A stretch of 10,623 nucleotides of DNA from Atopobiaceae bacterium UBA7016 (GCA_002449555.1 DJXA01000118.1:289-10911); one strand, 5' to 3'; positions 1 through 7,219 are shown, numbered from the stretch's first letter. Made by a program: numbers and translations. The notes: a model not told the origin generated them from the letters alone.

Positions 1-25
1 GAGGGGGCTACCCCTAAACCGCACG

Positions 26-736
26 CTACAGGTTGATGCTGGTTACGCCCTGCTGCTGCATACGCTGGGCGAGCTCCTCGATGATGGCGACGCCGGCAGA
101 CGTGCCGATGCGCCGTGCGCCGGCACGCACCATGGCCAGGAAGGTCTCGGCATTGCGGATGCCGCCGGCGGCCTTGACGAGCACCTCGCCGTGCACGTTG
201 GCGTGCATCAGAGCCACATCCTCAACCGTGGCGCCGCCCGTGCCAAAGCCGGTAGACGTCTTGACGAAGGTAGGCCGTACCTCGCGGGCAATCTCGCAGA
301 GGCGCACCTTCTCGTCGTCAGAGAGATAGCAGTTCTCAAAGATCACCTTCGAGGGCACGCCGGCCTCGTTGCAGACAGCAACAATTTGGCGCATCTCTTC
401 GGCAACATACTCCCAGTTATGCCGTTTGACCTCGGTAAGGTTGACCACGTAGTCAATCTCGGTGGCGCCGTTGGCCAGCGCGTCGCGCGTCTCAAAGAGC
501 TTGGCCGCAATGGAGGTCTGTCCCAGAGGGAAGGCGATGGCCGCGCCTACGTGCACGTCCGTACCAGCAAGAAGCTCTGCGCAAAGCTGCGACTGCACCT
601 GGTTGATTGCCACCATCCTGAAGTGGTGCTGGCGTGCCTCATCGCACAGCTTACGCATGTCTTCAGACGTGGCGTCGGCGTGCAGGTTGGTGTAATCAAT
701 GAGTTGGGCAAAGTCGTCCAGAGTCCAGTGGCTCAT
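26..736 (-). CDS. deoC: Deoxyribose-phosphate aldolase (DERA)
   Basis: This cytosolic class I aldolase cleaves 2-deoxyribose-5-phosphate into glyceraldehyde-3-phosphate and acetaldehyde during deoxynucleoside breakdown. The 236-residue product has the usual DeoC length and TIM-barrel motifs in order: EIDYVVNL with Asp95, VKTSTGFG with the probable Schiff-base Lys159, and VKAAGGIR with Lys188, matching Asp102, Lys167 and Lys201 of the E. coli enzyme. The N-terminal motif reads IDYTNLHADAT where many relatives have IDHTLLKPDAT, and FENCYL replaces the common ETCLL, so it is a somewhat divergent branch. The Cys47 position of E. coli DERA aligns with Ala43 by eye. The ATG at 734-736 is preceded by a strong AAGGAGG about five bases upstream and by a perfect TATAAT. 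It is divergent from the HAD gene. No other nucleoside-salvage gene is visible, but the window ends just beyond its stop codon. Confidence 0.96.
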   Translation of the reverse strand: MSHWTLDDFAQLIDYTNLHADATSEDMRKLCDEARQHHFRMVAINQVQSQLCAELLAGTDVHVGAAIAFPLGQTSIAAKLFETRDALANGATEIDYVVNLTEVKRHNWEYVAEEMRQIVAVCNEAGVPSKVIFENCYLSDDEKVRLCEIAREVRPTFVKTSTGFGTGGATVEDVALMHANVHGEVLVKAAGGIRNAETFLAMVRAGARRIGTSAGVAIIEELAQRMQQQGVTSINL

Positions 737-759
737 GGCTCCTCCTTGTGATAGCTGGG

Positions 760-765
760 ATTATA
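760..765 (-). promoter_or_regulatory. Probable -10 box of deoC
   Basis: On the minus strand this reads TATAAT, an exact match to the sigma-70-type consensus. It lies 23 bases from the deoC start codon, implying a leader of only about 16 bases that is mostly ribosome binding site. At 17-18 bp spacing the -35 positions read TCAATC or GTCAAT, neither close to TTGACA, so the promoter may need an activator or be weak. No operator-like dyad was found beside it. Confidence 0.55.
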
Positions 766-920
766 TCTAAGTTTACGTGCTGGATTGACCCGCGCTTTTT
801 TGCAGCTGTAACCGATACGGAAGCAGCGGGGTTACGGATATGGAATTGCCGCCGCGAGGGCGCCCGTAGAATTGAGCGTGAGATGCGACGGCTGACGGCA
901 GGCAGGATATAGGTACAGAA

Positions 921-1730
921 ATGGCATCAGAGCAGGTAAAAATCGTGTTTTCTGACGTAGACGGCACGCTGGTTGATAACGAGCACCATCCCATTCCTGC
1001 ATCTGCGCAGACCATCCAGGCCGTTGCCCAGCACGTCCCGCTGTGTCTGGTGTCGGCGCGTTCGCCCGAGGGGCTGTATCCCATCCAGCGGCAGCTAGGG
1101 TTTACGGGGCCTATGGCGTGCTTCTCGGGTGCGTACGTCCTTGATCACGAGGGGTGCGAGTTGTACAGCAGCGTGATTCCCACGGCCGACGCGCTCGAGA
1201 TCAAGCGCTACCTTGAGGCAGAGCTGCCTCGTGTGGTGGCCGCGACGTACGGCTTTCACGACTGGATTGTGGATGACCGCTCTGACCCGCGCATCGTGCG
1301 CGAGGAGTACTTCGTGCAGGCCCAGAGCCGCGAAAGCCGTGACCTTGCGGGCACCTTTGGAGACCGCGGCGTGCACAAGTTTTTGCTGATGGGGGAGCCC
1401 GAAGACATCGTTGCCGCGCAGCGTACGGTTGCCGCGCGCTACCCGCACCTCAATGTGGTGCGCTCAAACGATATCCTCTGCGAGGTCATGAGCGGCGAGG
1501 CTACCAAGAGCAACGCGGTTCGGCTGCTGTGCGAGCACTATGGCTTTGGCACGGACGATGCCGTGGCGTTTGGCGATGGACCCAACGACATCGACATGCT
1601 GCAGGCAGTCGGACACTCCTATGCGATGGCCAATGCGGAGGCTACGGTGAAGGCCGCCGCGACGGAAGTGATTGCCTGGACCAACGAGCAGTGCGGCGTA
1701 GCGCGCACGCTCGAGCAGCTGCTGCTGTAG
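921..1730 (+). CDS. Cof-type HAD-superfamily phosphatase
   Basis: This is a cytosolic Mg-dependent phosphohydrolase of the HAD Cof/YidA-like (class IIB cap) group, whose members dephosphorylate sugar phosphates, nucleotides or flavin precursors; the exact substrate cannot be read from sequence. The 269-residue length is typical. Motif I is FSDVDGTL with nucleophile Asp12 and general acid/base Asp14. Motif II is the Ser45 of VSAR. Motif III is Lys196 in GEATKSNAV. Motif IV is GDGPNDIDML with Asp219 and Asp223. The cap lies between about residues 80 and 185. The ATG at 921 directly precedes the first beta strand. Its Shine-Dalgarno is weak (AGG at 911-913), and I found no convincing promoter in the 184-bp divergent gap with deoC. 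A hairpin starts right after the stop codon. The pairing with deoC could mean disposal of a phosphorylated intermediate, but that is only inference. Confidence 0.9.
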   Translation: MASEQVKIVFSDVDGTLVDNEHHPIPASAQTIQAVAQHVPLCLVSARSPEGLYPIQRQLGFTGPMACFSGAYVLDHEGCELYSSVIPTADALEIKRYLEAELPRVVAATYGFHDWIVDDRSDPRIVREEYFVQAQSRESRDLAGTFGDRGVHKFLLMGEPEDIVAAQRTVAARYPHLNVVRSNDILCEVMSGEATKSNAVRLLCEHYGFGTDDAVAFGDGPNDIDMLQAVGHSYAMANAEATVKAAATEVIAWTNEQCGVARTLEQLLL

Positions 1731-1759
1731 TGAGACGCTGGGGCTACCCCAGCGTCTCA
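1731..1759 (+). terminator. Hairpin after the HAD gene, probable terminator
   Basis: A perfect 13-bp stem (1731-1743 with 1747-1759) closes a 3-base CTA loop and begins at the base after the TAG stop. The stem is GC-rich, but no T-run follows, so it may work in concert with Rho or mainly protect the 3' end. Its core GGGGCTACCCC also occurs at 4-14, beyond the deoC stop. Confidence 0.65.
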
Positions 1760-1866
1760 GATGTCCATCAAATTAGAAGCAAAACGGTAGGAATAGCAGC
1801 CTTTACCAGCGGTTTCTTTTTCATGACCGCAGTGCTTGCAGCGCCTGTGCGCAACGCGTACGGGCC

Positions 1867-1872
1867 TATACT
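1867..1872 (+). promoter_or_regulatory. Possible -10 box of metY
   Basis: TATACT matches five of six consensus positions and lies 30 bases before the metY start codon. There is no good -35 at 16-18 bp; the nearest TTG-containing hexamer (TTGCAG, 1836-1841) is 25 bp away. I saw no S-box, T-box or other riboswitch pattern in the 172-bp gap between the HAD gene and metY. Confidence 0.4.
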
Positions 1873-1902
1873 CTTCTGGTCTACTACCGAGAGGAGCTTC
1901 CT

Positions 1903-3177
1903 ATGGCAAGCATCGACACCACCGCCATTCACGCGGGCTACCAGCCCGGCAACTCCGAGCCGCGCGCGCTGCCCATCTATCAGTCCACCACCTTCCACTA
2001 CAGCTCGGTTGACGAGGTCGCCGGCCTGTTCGACCTCTCTGCCGAGGGTCACATGTACAGCCGCATCTCCAACCCCACCTGTGAGTTTGTGGAGAAGAAG
2101 ATCGCTGCCATGGAAGGCGGCGTCGGTGCCATCCTTACCAGCTCTGGCCAGATGGCTACGCTCATCTCCGTGCTCAACCTGTGCTCCTGCGGCGACCACA
2201 TCGTTTCCAGCGCGGCCATCTACGGCGGCACCGTCAACCTGCTCTCCTTCACGCTTAAGCGCTTTGGCATCGAGACCACCTTCGTGAGCCCCCGTGCCTC
2301 CGTTGACGAGATTCGCGCCGCCGTCCAGCCCAACACCAAGCTCGTCTTTGGCGAGACGGTGGCCAACCCCGCGCTGGCCGTGCTGGACATCGAGGCCTTC
2401 GCGACGGCCGCTCATGCCGAGGGTCTGCCGCTCATCATCGACAACACGTTCCCCACGCCTACGTTCTGCCGTCCCATCGAGTGGGGCGCCGACGTCGTGG
2501 TGCACTCCACCACCAAGTACATGGATGGTCACGCCACGTTTGTGGGCGGCGTCATCATCGACTCCGGCAACTTTGACTGGGAGGCCCAGGGAGAGAAGTT
2601 CCGCGACCTGGTTGAGCCTGACGAGAGCTATCACGGTGTGGTGTACACGCGCGACTTTGGCAAGGCTGCCTACATCACCAAGGCGCGCTGCCAGCTGGTG
2701 CGTGACCTGGGCGTGTGCCCGCCGGCCGTCCAGGCATTCGCGCTCAACCAGTCGCTTGAGAGCCTGCCCATTCGCGTGCGTCGCCACAGCCAGAACGCAC
2801 AGCGCGTGGCTGAGTACCTCGAGAAGCACCCTAAGGTCGAGAGCGTTAACTATCCTGGCCTGGCTTCCAGCCCCGACCACGATCTTGCGCAGAAGTACCT
2901 GCCCGAAGGCATCTGCGGCGTCATCTCCTTCGTGGTTGCCGGCGGCCGTGACCGCGCTGCCAAGCTGCTTGACTCGCTGAAGCTGGCCTCCATCGAGGTA
3001 CACGTGGCCGACAGCCGCACCTGCGTGCTGCACCCGGCCAGCTCCACTCACCGCCAGCTGACTGATGAGCAGCTGGTTGCCTGCGGCGTCGAGCCTGGCA
3101 TGGTGCGCTTCTCCTGCGGCCTCGAAGACGCCGATGACATCATCGCCGACCTCGAGCAGGCGCTGGAGCAGATCTAA
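1903..3177 (+). CDS. metY: O-acetylhomoserine sulfhydrylase (PLP-dependent)
   Basis: This cytosolic Cys/Met-metabolism PLP enzyme most likely condenses O-acetylhomoserine with sulfide to make homocysteine, the direct sulfhydrylation route to methionine. The 424-residue length fits the MetY group, which is longer than most MetB/MetC proteins. Visible motifs are YSRISNPT (Tyr52, Arg54; phosphate contacts from the neighbouring subunit), SSGQMAT (80-86, phosphate loop), AAIYGGT with the ring-stacking Tyr107, Asp180 in IIDNTF (pyridine nitrogen), and the Schiff-base Lys205 in HSTTKYMDGH. The C-terminal substrate-carboxylate region contains SRTCVLHPASSTHRQL. The ATG at 1903 has GAGGAG six bases upstream. 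It stands alone, between a hairpin and a long palindrome. The exact acyl-homoserine substrate, or a gamma-lyase side activity, cannot be settled from sequence. Confidence 0.9.
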   Translation: MASIDTTAIHAGYQPGNSEPRALPIYQSTTFHYSSVDEVAGLFDLSAEGHMYSRISNPTCEFVEKKIAAMEGGVGAILTSSGQMATLISVLNLCSCGDHIVSSAAIYGGTVNLLSFTLKRFGIETTFVSPRASVDEIRAAVQPNTKLVFGETVANPALAVLDIEAFATAAHAEGLPLIIDNTFPTPTFCRPIEWGADVVVHSTTKYMDGHATFVGGVIIDSGNFDWEAQGEKFRDLVEPDESYHGVVYTRDFGKAAYITKARCQLVRDLGVCPPAVQAFALNQSLESLPIRVRRHSQNAQRVAEYLEKHPKVESVNYPGLASSPDHDLAQKYLPEGICGVISFVVAGGRDRAAKLLDSLKLASIEVHVADSRTCVLHPASSTHRQLTDEQLVACGVEPGMVRFSCGLEDADDIIADLEQALEQI

Positions 3178-3189
3178 GCACGCTGCGTG

Positions 3190-3285
3190 ATGCAACTTTC
3201 GCCCTGACCCAGAATTGCGCGGAGGGGGCCGAACGGATCCGTTCGGCCCCCTCCGCGCAATTCTGGGTCAGGGCGAAAGTTGCAT
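3190..3285. repeat. 96-bp perfect palindrome between metY and fruR
   Basis: The two 48-bp arms (3190-3237 and 3238-3285) are exact reverse complements with no spacer; the centre is GAACGGATCCGTTC. Pairing fails at the next two positions outward (3189/3286 and 3188/3287). It begins 12 bases after the metY stop and ends 78 bases before the fruR -35 box. Transcribed, it would form an extremely stable hairpin, so it could terminate metY transcripts and insulate the fructose operon, but no T-tract follows. In DNA it could extrude as a cruciform. Confidence 0.93.
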
Positions 3286-3362
3286 ATCTCACAATATGGT
3301 TGAAATTGACGGATAATGCTCTCATGCCTGCCAAATAATTGGAAGAAATTGCGCAAAAGTGC

Positions 3363-3391
3363 TTGATTAATGGAGATGGTGTTGTTATGAT
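3363..3391 (+). promoter_or_regulatory. Promoter of the fruRKA operon
   Basis: The -35 TTGATT (3363-3368) and -10 TATGAT (3386-3391) are separated by exactly 17 bp, matching four and five of six consensus positions. Transcription would begin near 3398, giving a leader of about 42 bases that ends in a strong AAAGGAGGT (3426-3434) before the fruR ATG. It is the best promoter match in the window. Confidence 0.7.
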
Positions 3392-3392
3392 G

Positions 3393-3412
3393 TTCAAAAC
3401 CATTCAAAACCG
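3393..3412 (+). promoter_or_regulatory. Tandem repeat, probable FruR operator
   Basis: Two head-to-tail copies of TTCAAAACC followed by A or G (3393-3402, 3403-3412) have a 10-bp period, about one helical turn. They abut the -10 box and cover the predicted start site, where a bound repressor would block initiation. DeoR-family sugar regulators often use short tandem or inverted repeats, and fruR is the first gene downstream, so autoregulation by FruR is the natural reading. Binding is inferred. Confidence 0.5.
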
Positions 3413-3439
3413 CGCAAATTTGGTCAAAGGAGGTCAGCG

Positions 3440-4198
3440 ATGATTGCCGCCGAGCGCACCGATCGCATTGTCGAGCTCGTCAACCGCAACGGCAGCATGT
3501 CGCTGGCAGACATTGCGCAGGAGCTTGACACCTCAGAGTCAACCATCCGTCGCGACCTCATGCGCCTGCACCAGCAGGGACGCCTGCGCCGCGTGCGTGG
3601 CGGTGCCATCAAGGTCACGCAGGCAGAGTTCGTTGTCGCAGATGCCACATTCGCCGGCCGCCAAGAGCTCAACATGCCCGAGAAGCGTGCCATCGGTGCG
3701 TTTGCGGCAACGCTCATTGGCCCTGACGACTTCGTCTTCATTGATGCAGGCACCACCACCGAGTGCCTCGTAGATGCCATTACCGAGACAAACGCCACCT
3801 ATCTCACCAACTCGCTGCCGCATGCGCAGAAGCTTTTGGCCAAAGGCTGCCGCACGCTGCTTCCTGGCGGCGAAATCAAGCAGGTAACCGAAGCGCTCGT
3901 CGGTGCGGAAACCGTCAATTTCCTGCGGCGTTATCATTTCACTATTGGGTTTTGGGGTACCAACGGGGCGGACTTGGAGACCGGCTTTACTACCCCAGAG
4001 TTCAGTGAGGCGGCAGTAAAGCAGATCGCGCTTGAGCAGACCGTTCGGCCTTACGTTCTGTGTGACTCAAGCAAGTTCTCGCGGGTCTCCCTCATCACCT
4101 TTGCGGATTTTGACCGCGCGCACGTCATCACCGACCAGCTCGCGGACAGAACCTATATGCAGGCAGGCAATGTAACGGAAGTGGGGAAGCAGTCATGA
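3440..4198 (+). CDS. fruR: DeoR-family transcriptional regulator of the fructose operon
   Basis: This DNA-binding protein probably represses fruRKA and is released by a phosphosugar such as fructose-1-phosphate. The 252-residue length is typical of the family. An N-terminal helix-turn-helix lies at about 20-43 (MSLADIAQELDTSESTIRRD), followed by RRVRGGAI at 50-57, the usual end of the DeoR DNA-binding domain. The C-terminal DeoRC sugar-phosphate domain has IDAGTTTECL (101-110), GTNGAD (173-178), GFTTPEFSEAAVK (182-194) and DSSKF (209-213). The ATG at 3440 has AAAGGAGGT five bases upstream. Its stop overlaps the fruK start (ATGA), implying translational coupling. A promoter and tandem repeat lie directly upstream. 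The effector is inferred from the neighbouring fruK and fruA. Confidence 0.92.
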   Translation: MIAAERTDRIVELVNRNGSMSLADIAQELDTSESTIRRDLMRLHQQGRLRRVRGGAIKVTQAEFVVADATFAGRQELNMPEKRAIGAFAATLIGPDDFVFIDAGTTTECLVDAITETNATYLTNSLPHAQKLLAKGCRTLLPGGEIKQVTEALVGAETVNFLRRYHFTIGFWGTNGADLETGFTTPEFSEAAVKQIALEQTVRPYVLCDSSKFSRVSLITFADFDRAHVITDQLADRTYMQAGNVTEVGKQS

Positions 4199-5097
4199 TT
4201 TATACCGTCACCTTCAACCCGTCCCTTGACTACATCGTGCGCGTCGACCACCTCAAGCTTGGTGCCGTCAACCGCACCCACTACGAGCACATCCTCCCGG
4301 GTGGCAAGGGCGTCAACGTCTCCATCGTGCTGGGCAACCTCGGCCACACCAGCACCGCATTGGGCTTCGTTGCCGGCTTCACGGGCAAAGAGATCGAGGA
4401 GCGCATGCGCGCGTACGGCGTCGAGTGCGACTTCATCCAGGTGGCGGAAGGCATGAGCCGCATCAACGTGAAGGTGAAGTCTGAGGAAGAGTCCGAGATC
4501 AACGGCATGGGCCCCGTCATCACCGAGGATGACATCCAGGCGCTGTTCGACAAGCTGGACGAGCTGCAGGCAGGCGATTACCTGGTCATCGCGGGCAGCG
4601 TTCCCAACACGCTGCCGTCTGACATGTACGAGCGCATCATGGAGCGCCTCGAGGGCCGCGGCGTGAACATTGCCGTTGACGCCGAGCGCGACCTGCTCAC
4701 GCGCGTGCTCAAGTACCATCCGTTTGTCATCAAGCCCAACAACCACGAGCTGGGCGACATCTTCGGCGTCACGCTGAAGACGCGCGAAGAGGTGGTTCCG
4801 TACGCCAAGAAGCTGCAGGAGCAGGGTGCCCGCAACGTCATCATCTCCATGGCGGGCGAAGGTGCGGTCTTCGTGTCCGAGGCGGGCGAGGTTGCGATGA
4901 GCGAAGCCCCCAAGGGCAAGGTGGTCAATTCAGTTGGCGCGGGCGACTCCATGGTGGCCGGCTTCCTGGCCGGCGTCATCGAGACCGGCGACATGGCGCA
5001 GGCTTTCCGCATGGGTCTGTGCACCGGCTCGGCAAGCGCCTTCTCTGACGAGCTGGCAACCAGGGACGAGGTAGAGGCCCTGCTCGCAACCATTTAG
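4195..5097 (+). CDS. fruK: 1-phosphofructokinase
   Basis: This cytosolic PfkB-family kinase phosphorylates fructose-1-phosphate with ATP to fructose-1,6-bisphosphate, feeding PTS-imported fructose into glycolysis. The 300-residue length is standard. The N-terminus IYTVTFNPSLDYIV is typical of FruK and LacC. Other motifs are the substrate-loop GGKGVNVS (36-43), KPNNHEL (180-186), and the PfkB signature NSVGAGDSMVAGF with the probable catalytic base Asp251 and its GAGD anion hole. It starts inside the fruR stop codon (4-bp ATGA overlap), so it is likely translated by coupling, and lies 86 bp before fruA. Tagatose-6-phosphate kinase (LacC) is a close relative, but the position between a DeoR regulator and a fructose EIIABC strongly favours FruK. 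Confidence 0.94.
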   Translation: MIYTVTFNPSLDYIVRVDHLKLGAVNRTHYEHILPGGKGVNVSIVLGNLGHTSTALGFVAGFTGKEIEERMRAYGVECDFIQVAEGMSRINVKVKSEEESEINGMGPVITEDDIQALFDKLDELQAGDYLVIAGSVPNTLPSDMYERIMERLEGRGVNIAVDAERDLLTRVLKYHPFVIKPNNHELGDIFGVTLKTREEVVPYAKKLQEQGARNVIISMAGEGAVFVSEAGEVAMSEAPKGKVVNSVGAGDSMVAGFLAGVIETGDMAQAFRMGLCTGSASAFSDELATRDEVEALLATI

Positions 5098-5105
5098 GTG
5101 ACAAG

Positions 5106-5126
5106 CTGCGCGGATATGCCGCGCGG
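5106..5126 (+). other. Hairpin in the fruK-fruA gap
   Basis: A 6-bp GC stem (GCGCGG 5108-5113 with CCGCGC 5119-5124), extendable by a G-T and a C-G pair, closes a 5-base loop just after the fruK stop. GCGCGGAT also occurs twice with a 13-bp period (5108-5115, 5121-5128). A second possible pairing, ACGTTC (5141-5146) with GAACGT (5161-5166), sits just before the fruA ribosome binding site AAAGGGGAG. There is no T-tract, so this looks like an RNA-processing or stability element rather than a full terminator. Confidence 0.4.
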
Positions 5127-5183
5127 ATGTCCATAGCACGACGTTCGTAGTTTCGGAAGGGAACGTAGAAAGGGGAGCAGCAG

Positions 5184-7151
5184 ATGAAGATCACTGATCT
5201 GCTCAAGGTCGAGGGCATCAAGGTTGGCGCAAGCGCGACCGACCAGATGGATGCCATCGATCAGCTGGTGGCGCTGCAGGACGCCAGCGGCAACATTAAC
5301 GACAAGGACGCCTACAAGAAGGGCATCCTTGCACGCGAGGCCGAGTTCTCCACCGCGGTGGGTGACGGCATCGCTATCCCGCACGCCAAGGTCGCGGCTG
5401 TGAAGAAGCCTGGCCTGGCCGCCATGACCGTCCCCGGTGGCGTTGACTGGAACGCCCCCGACGGCGAGCCGGCTGACCTCATGTTCATGATCGCCGCCCC
5501 CGAGGGCGAGGCCAACACGCACCTTGAGATGCTGGCCAAGCTTTCCGCGCTGCTCATGCACGCCGACTTTGCCAACGCTCTGCGTCGCGCTCACGACGCG
5601 CAGGAGTTCCTGCAGATCATCGACGAGGCCGAGGCCCATCGTGATCTCGAGCAGGCCCAGAAGAACGCCGCTCAGGTTGCTGCCCGCGCTGCCGCTACCG
5701 CCGACGCTTGGCCCAAGATCCTGGCCATCACCGCCTGCCCCACCGGCATCGCTCACACCTACATGGCTGCTGAGAACCTTGAGAAGAAGGCTGCCGAGAT
5801 GGGCATCCAGCTCAAGGCCGAGACCCAGGGCTCCGCTGGCGCCAAGAACGTCCTGACCGCCGAGGAGATCGCACACGCCGAGGGCATCATCATCGCTGCC
5901 GACAAGAACGTCGACCGCGCCCGCTTCGCCGGCAAGCAGGTGTACTCCACCAACGTCTCCGCGGGCATCAACGACCCCGAGCGCCTCATCAACATCATCC
6001 TCAACCATGAGGCCCCCGTGCAGGAGGGCACCGTCGTGGAGGCTTCCGCTGCTGCCGAGACCGAGAGCATCGGCTCCCAGCTGTACAAGCACCTCATGAA
6101 CGGCGTTTCCCACATGCTTCCGTTCGTCATCGGCGGCGGCATTCTCACCGCTCTGGCGTTCCTGGTTGACATGGGCGCTGCTGGCACCGGCGCGTACGGC
6201 TCCAGCACCTTCCTGGCCGCCTTCTTCAAGAAGATCGGCGAGGAGGCCTTCGGCATGATGCTGCCGATCCTGGCTGGCTACATCGCCATGTCCATCGCTG
6301 ACCGTCCGGGCCTCGCCCCTGGTGTCGTCGGCGGCCTCATGGCCAAGTCCGGCATCAACTTTGCCTTCCTGTCCACCGCTCCTGACTTTGACAGCAGCGT
6401 CTGCGTCTCCGGTGGCTTCATCGCCGCTCTGGCCGCTGGCTTCCTCGCTGGCTACCTCACCAACTACATCAAGAAGGCCTGCGACGCGCTTCCCGAGTCC
6501 CTCGAGGGCATCAAGCCCATCCTGCTGTACCCCGTGTGCGGCATCCTGGTGACCGGCGCTGTCATGTATGTCCTGAACCCGATCTTCGGCATGCTCAACA
6601 CCGCCATGAACAACTTCCTGGGCGGCATGCAGGGTGCCAACATCGTGCTCCTCGGCGCCATCGTCGGCGGCATGATGTCCATCGACTTCGGCGGCCCGTT
6701 CAACAAGGCCTCCTACGTCTTCTCTACCGGCCTGCTCGCTGACGCCGCTCTGGGCGGCCCTGGCCAGGTTGTCATGGCTGCCTGCATGGCTGGCGGCATG
6801 GTTCCCCCCATCGTGATCGCCCTCTCCACCACCTTCTTCAAGAACAAGTGGAGCAAGGCTGACCGCGACGCCGGTCTGGTCAACTACATCATGGGCCTGT
6901 CCTTCATCTCCGAGGGCGCCATTCCGTTCGCGGCCGCTGACCCCGCGCACGTCATCCCGACCTGCGTGATTGGCTCCGCCATCGCCGGTGGCCTCTCCGC
7001 CATGTTCGGCTGCTACAGCCCCGCGCCTCACGGTGGCGCCTGGGTCCTGCCTGTCATCGGCAACCCCGTGATGTGGCTCGTCGCCATCATCGCCGGTTCC
7101 GTCGTCGGCGCTGTGATCCTTTCCTTCTGGAAGAAGCCCGTCGAGGAGTAA
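5184..7151 (+). CDS. fruA: PTS fructose transporter, EIIABC
   Basis: This membrane protein takes up fructose and phosphorylates it at C1, using phosphate passed from EI and HPr. Its 655 residues hold three domains. EIIA (about 1-150) has the phosphoacceptor His67 in GIAIPHAK. EIIB (about 178-275) has phosphocysteine Cys185 in ITACPTGIAHTYMAA. EIIC (about 297-650) has roughly eight to ten hydrophobic segments and conserved fructose-family motifs DFGGPFNKASY (501-511) and SEGAIPFAAADP (576-587). An Ala/Glu-rich linker of about 25 residues joins A and B. No HPr-like (FPr) domain is fused, and ptsH and ptsI are absent from the window. The ATG at 5184 has AAAGGGGAG six bases upstream. Codon use is strongly C-ending, suggesting high expression. 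A mannitol-type EII is excluded by the IIB and IIC motifs; some mannose-specific relatives share this layout. Confidence 0.95.
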   Translation: MKITDLLKVEGIKVGASATDQMDAIDQLVALQDASGNINDKDAYKKGILAREAEFSTAVGDGIAIPHAKVAAVKKPGLAAMTVPGGVDWNAPDGEPADLMFMIAAPEGEANTHLEMLAKLSALLMHADFANALRRAHDAQEFLQIIDEAEAHRDLEQAQKNAAQVAARAAATADAWPKILAITACPTGIAHTYMAAENLEKKAAEMGIQLKAETQGSAGAKNVLTAEEIAHAEGIIIAADKNVDRARFAGKQVYSTNVSAGINDPERLINIILNHEAPVQEGTVVEASAAAETESIGSQLYKHLMNGVSHMLPFVIGGGILTALAFLVDMGAAGTGAYGSSTFLAAFFKKIGEEAFGMMLPILAGYIAMSIADRPGLAPGVVGGLMAKSGINFAFLSTAPDFDSSVCVSGGFIAALAAGFLAGYLTNYIKKACDALPESLEGIKPILLYPVCGILVTGAVMYVLNPIFGMLNTAMNNFLGGMQGANIVLLGAIVGGMMSIDFGGPFNKASYVFSTGLLADAALGGPGQVVMAACMAGGMVPPIVIALSTTFFKNKWSKADRDAGLVNYIMGLSFISEGAIPFAAADPAHVIPTCVIGSAIAGGLSAMFGCYSPAPHGGAWVLPVIGNPVMWLVAIIAGSVVGAVILSFWKKPVEE

Positions 7152-7185
7152 ACACGCACTTGACGGTGCTTGTCCTTCCCCTCTA

Positions 7186-7219
7186 GGAGCCCGGACGTCC
7201 CTTCCTGCGTCCGGGCTCC
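7186..7219 (+). terminator. Hairpin after fruA, probable operon terminator
   Basis: A perfect 12-bp GC-rich stem (GGAGCCCGGACG 7186-7197 with its complement 7208-7219) closes a 10-base loop, 34 bases after the fruA stop. No T-run follows. It stands 18 bases before the 86-bp palindrome, so two strong hairpins lie in series between the fructose and ABC operons. Confidence 0.7.

Noticed and set aside
785..814. Plus-strand promoter for the HAD gene (TTGACC at 785-790)
   Set aside because: The hexamer is good, but at 17-18 bp the -10 positions read GTAACC or TAACCG, too poor to claim a promoter.
1761..1902. SAM (S-box) or T-box riboswitch before metY
   Set aside because: Considered because of the methionine-pathway gene, but the gap shows neither S-box helices nor a T-box motif and is short for either together with its terminator.
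1529..2287. Plus-strand open frame running from the HAD gene into metY
   Set aside because: It is out of frame with both genes, crosses the terminator hairpin and becomes Ser/Pro/Ala/Arg-rich, as frame-shifted GC-rich sequence does.
1768..3195. 475-codon open frame on the minus strand across metY
   Set aside because: It mirrors metY codon structure and has low-complexity composition and no family motifs; the plus-strand metY motifs are unambiguous.
3190..3285. CRISPR repeat, phage attachment site or insertion-sequence ends
   Set aside because: There are only two arms with no spacer, no transposase or integrase nearby, and no target-site duplication seen at either palindrome.
3174..3407. Short minus-strand frames over the metY-fruR gap
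   Set aside because: They cross the 96-bp palindrome, so part of their product is the palindrome read through, and their starts lack convincing ribosome sites.
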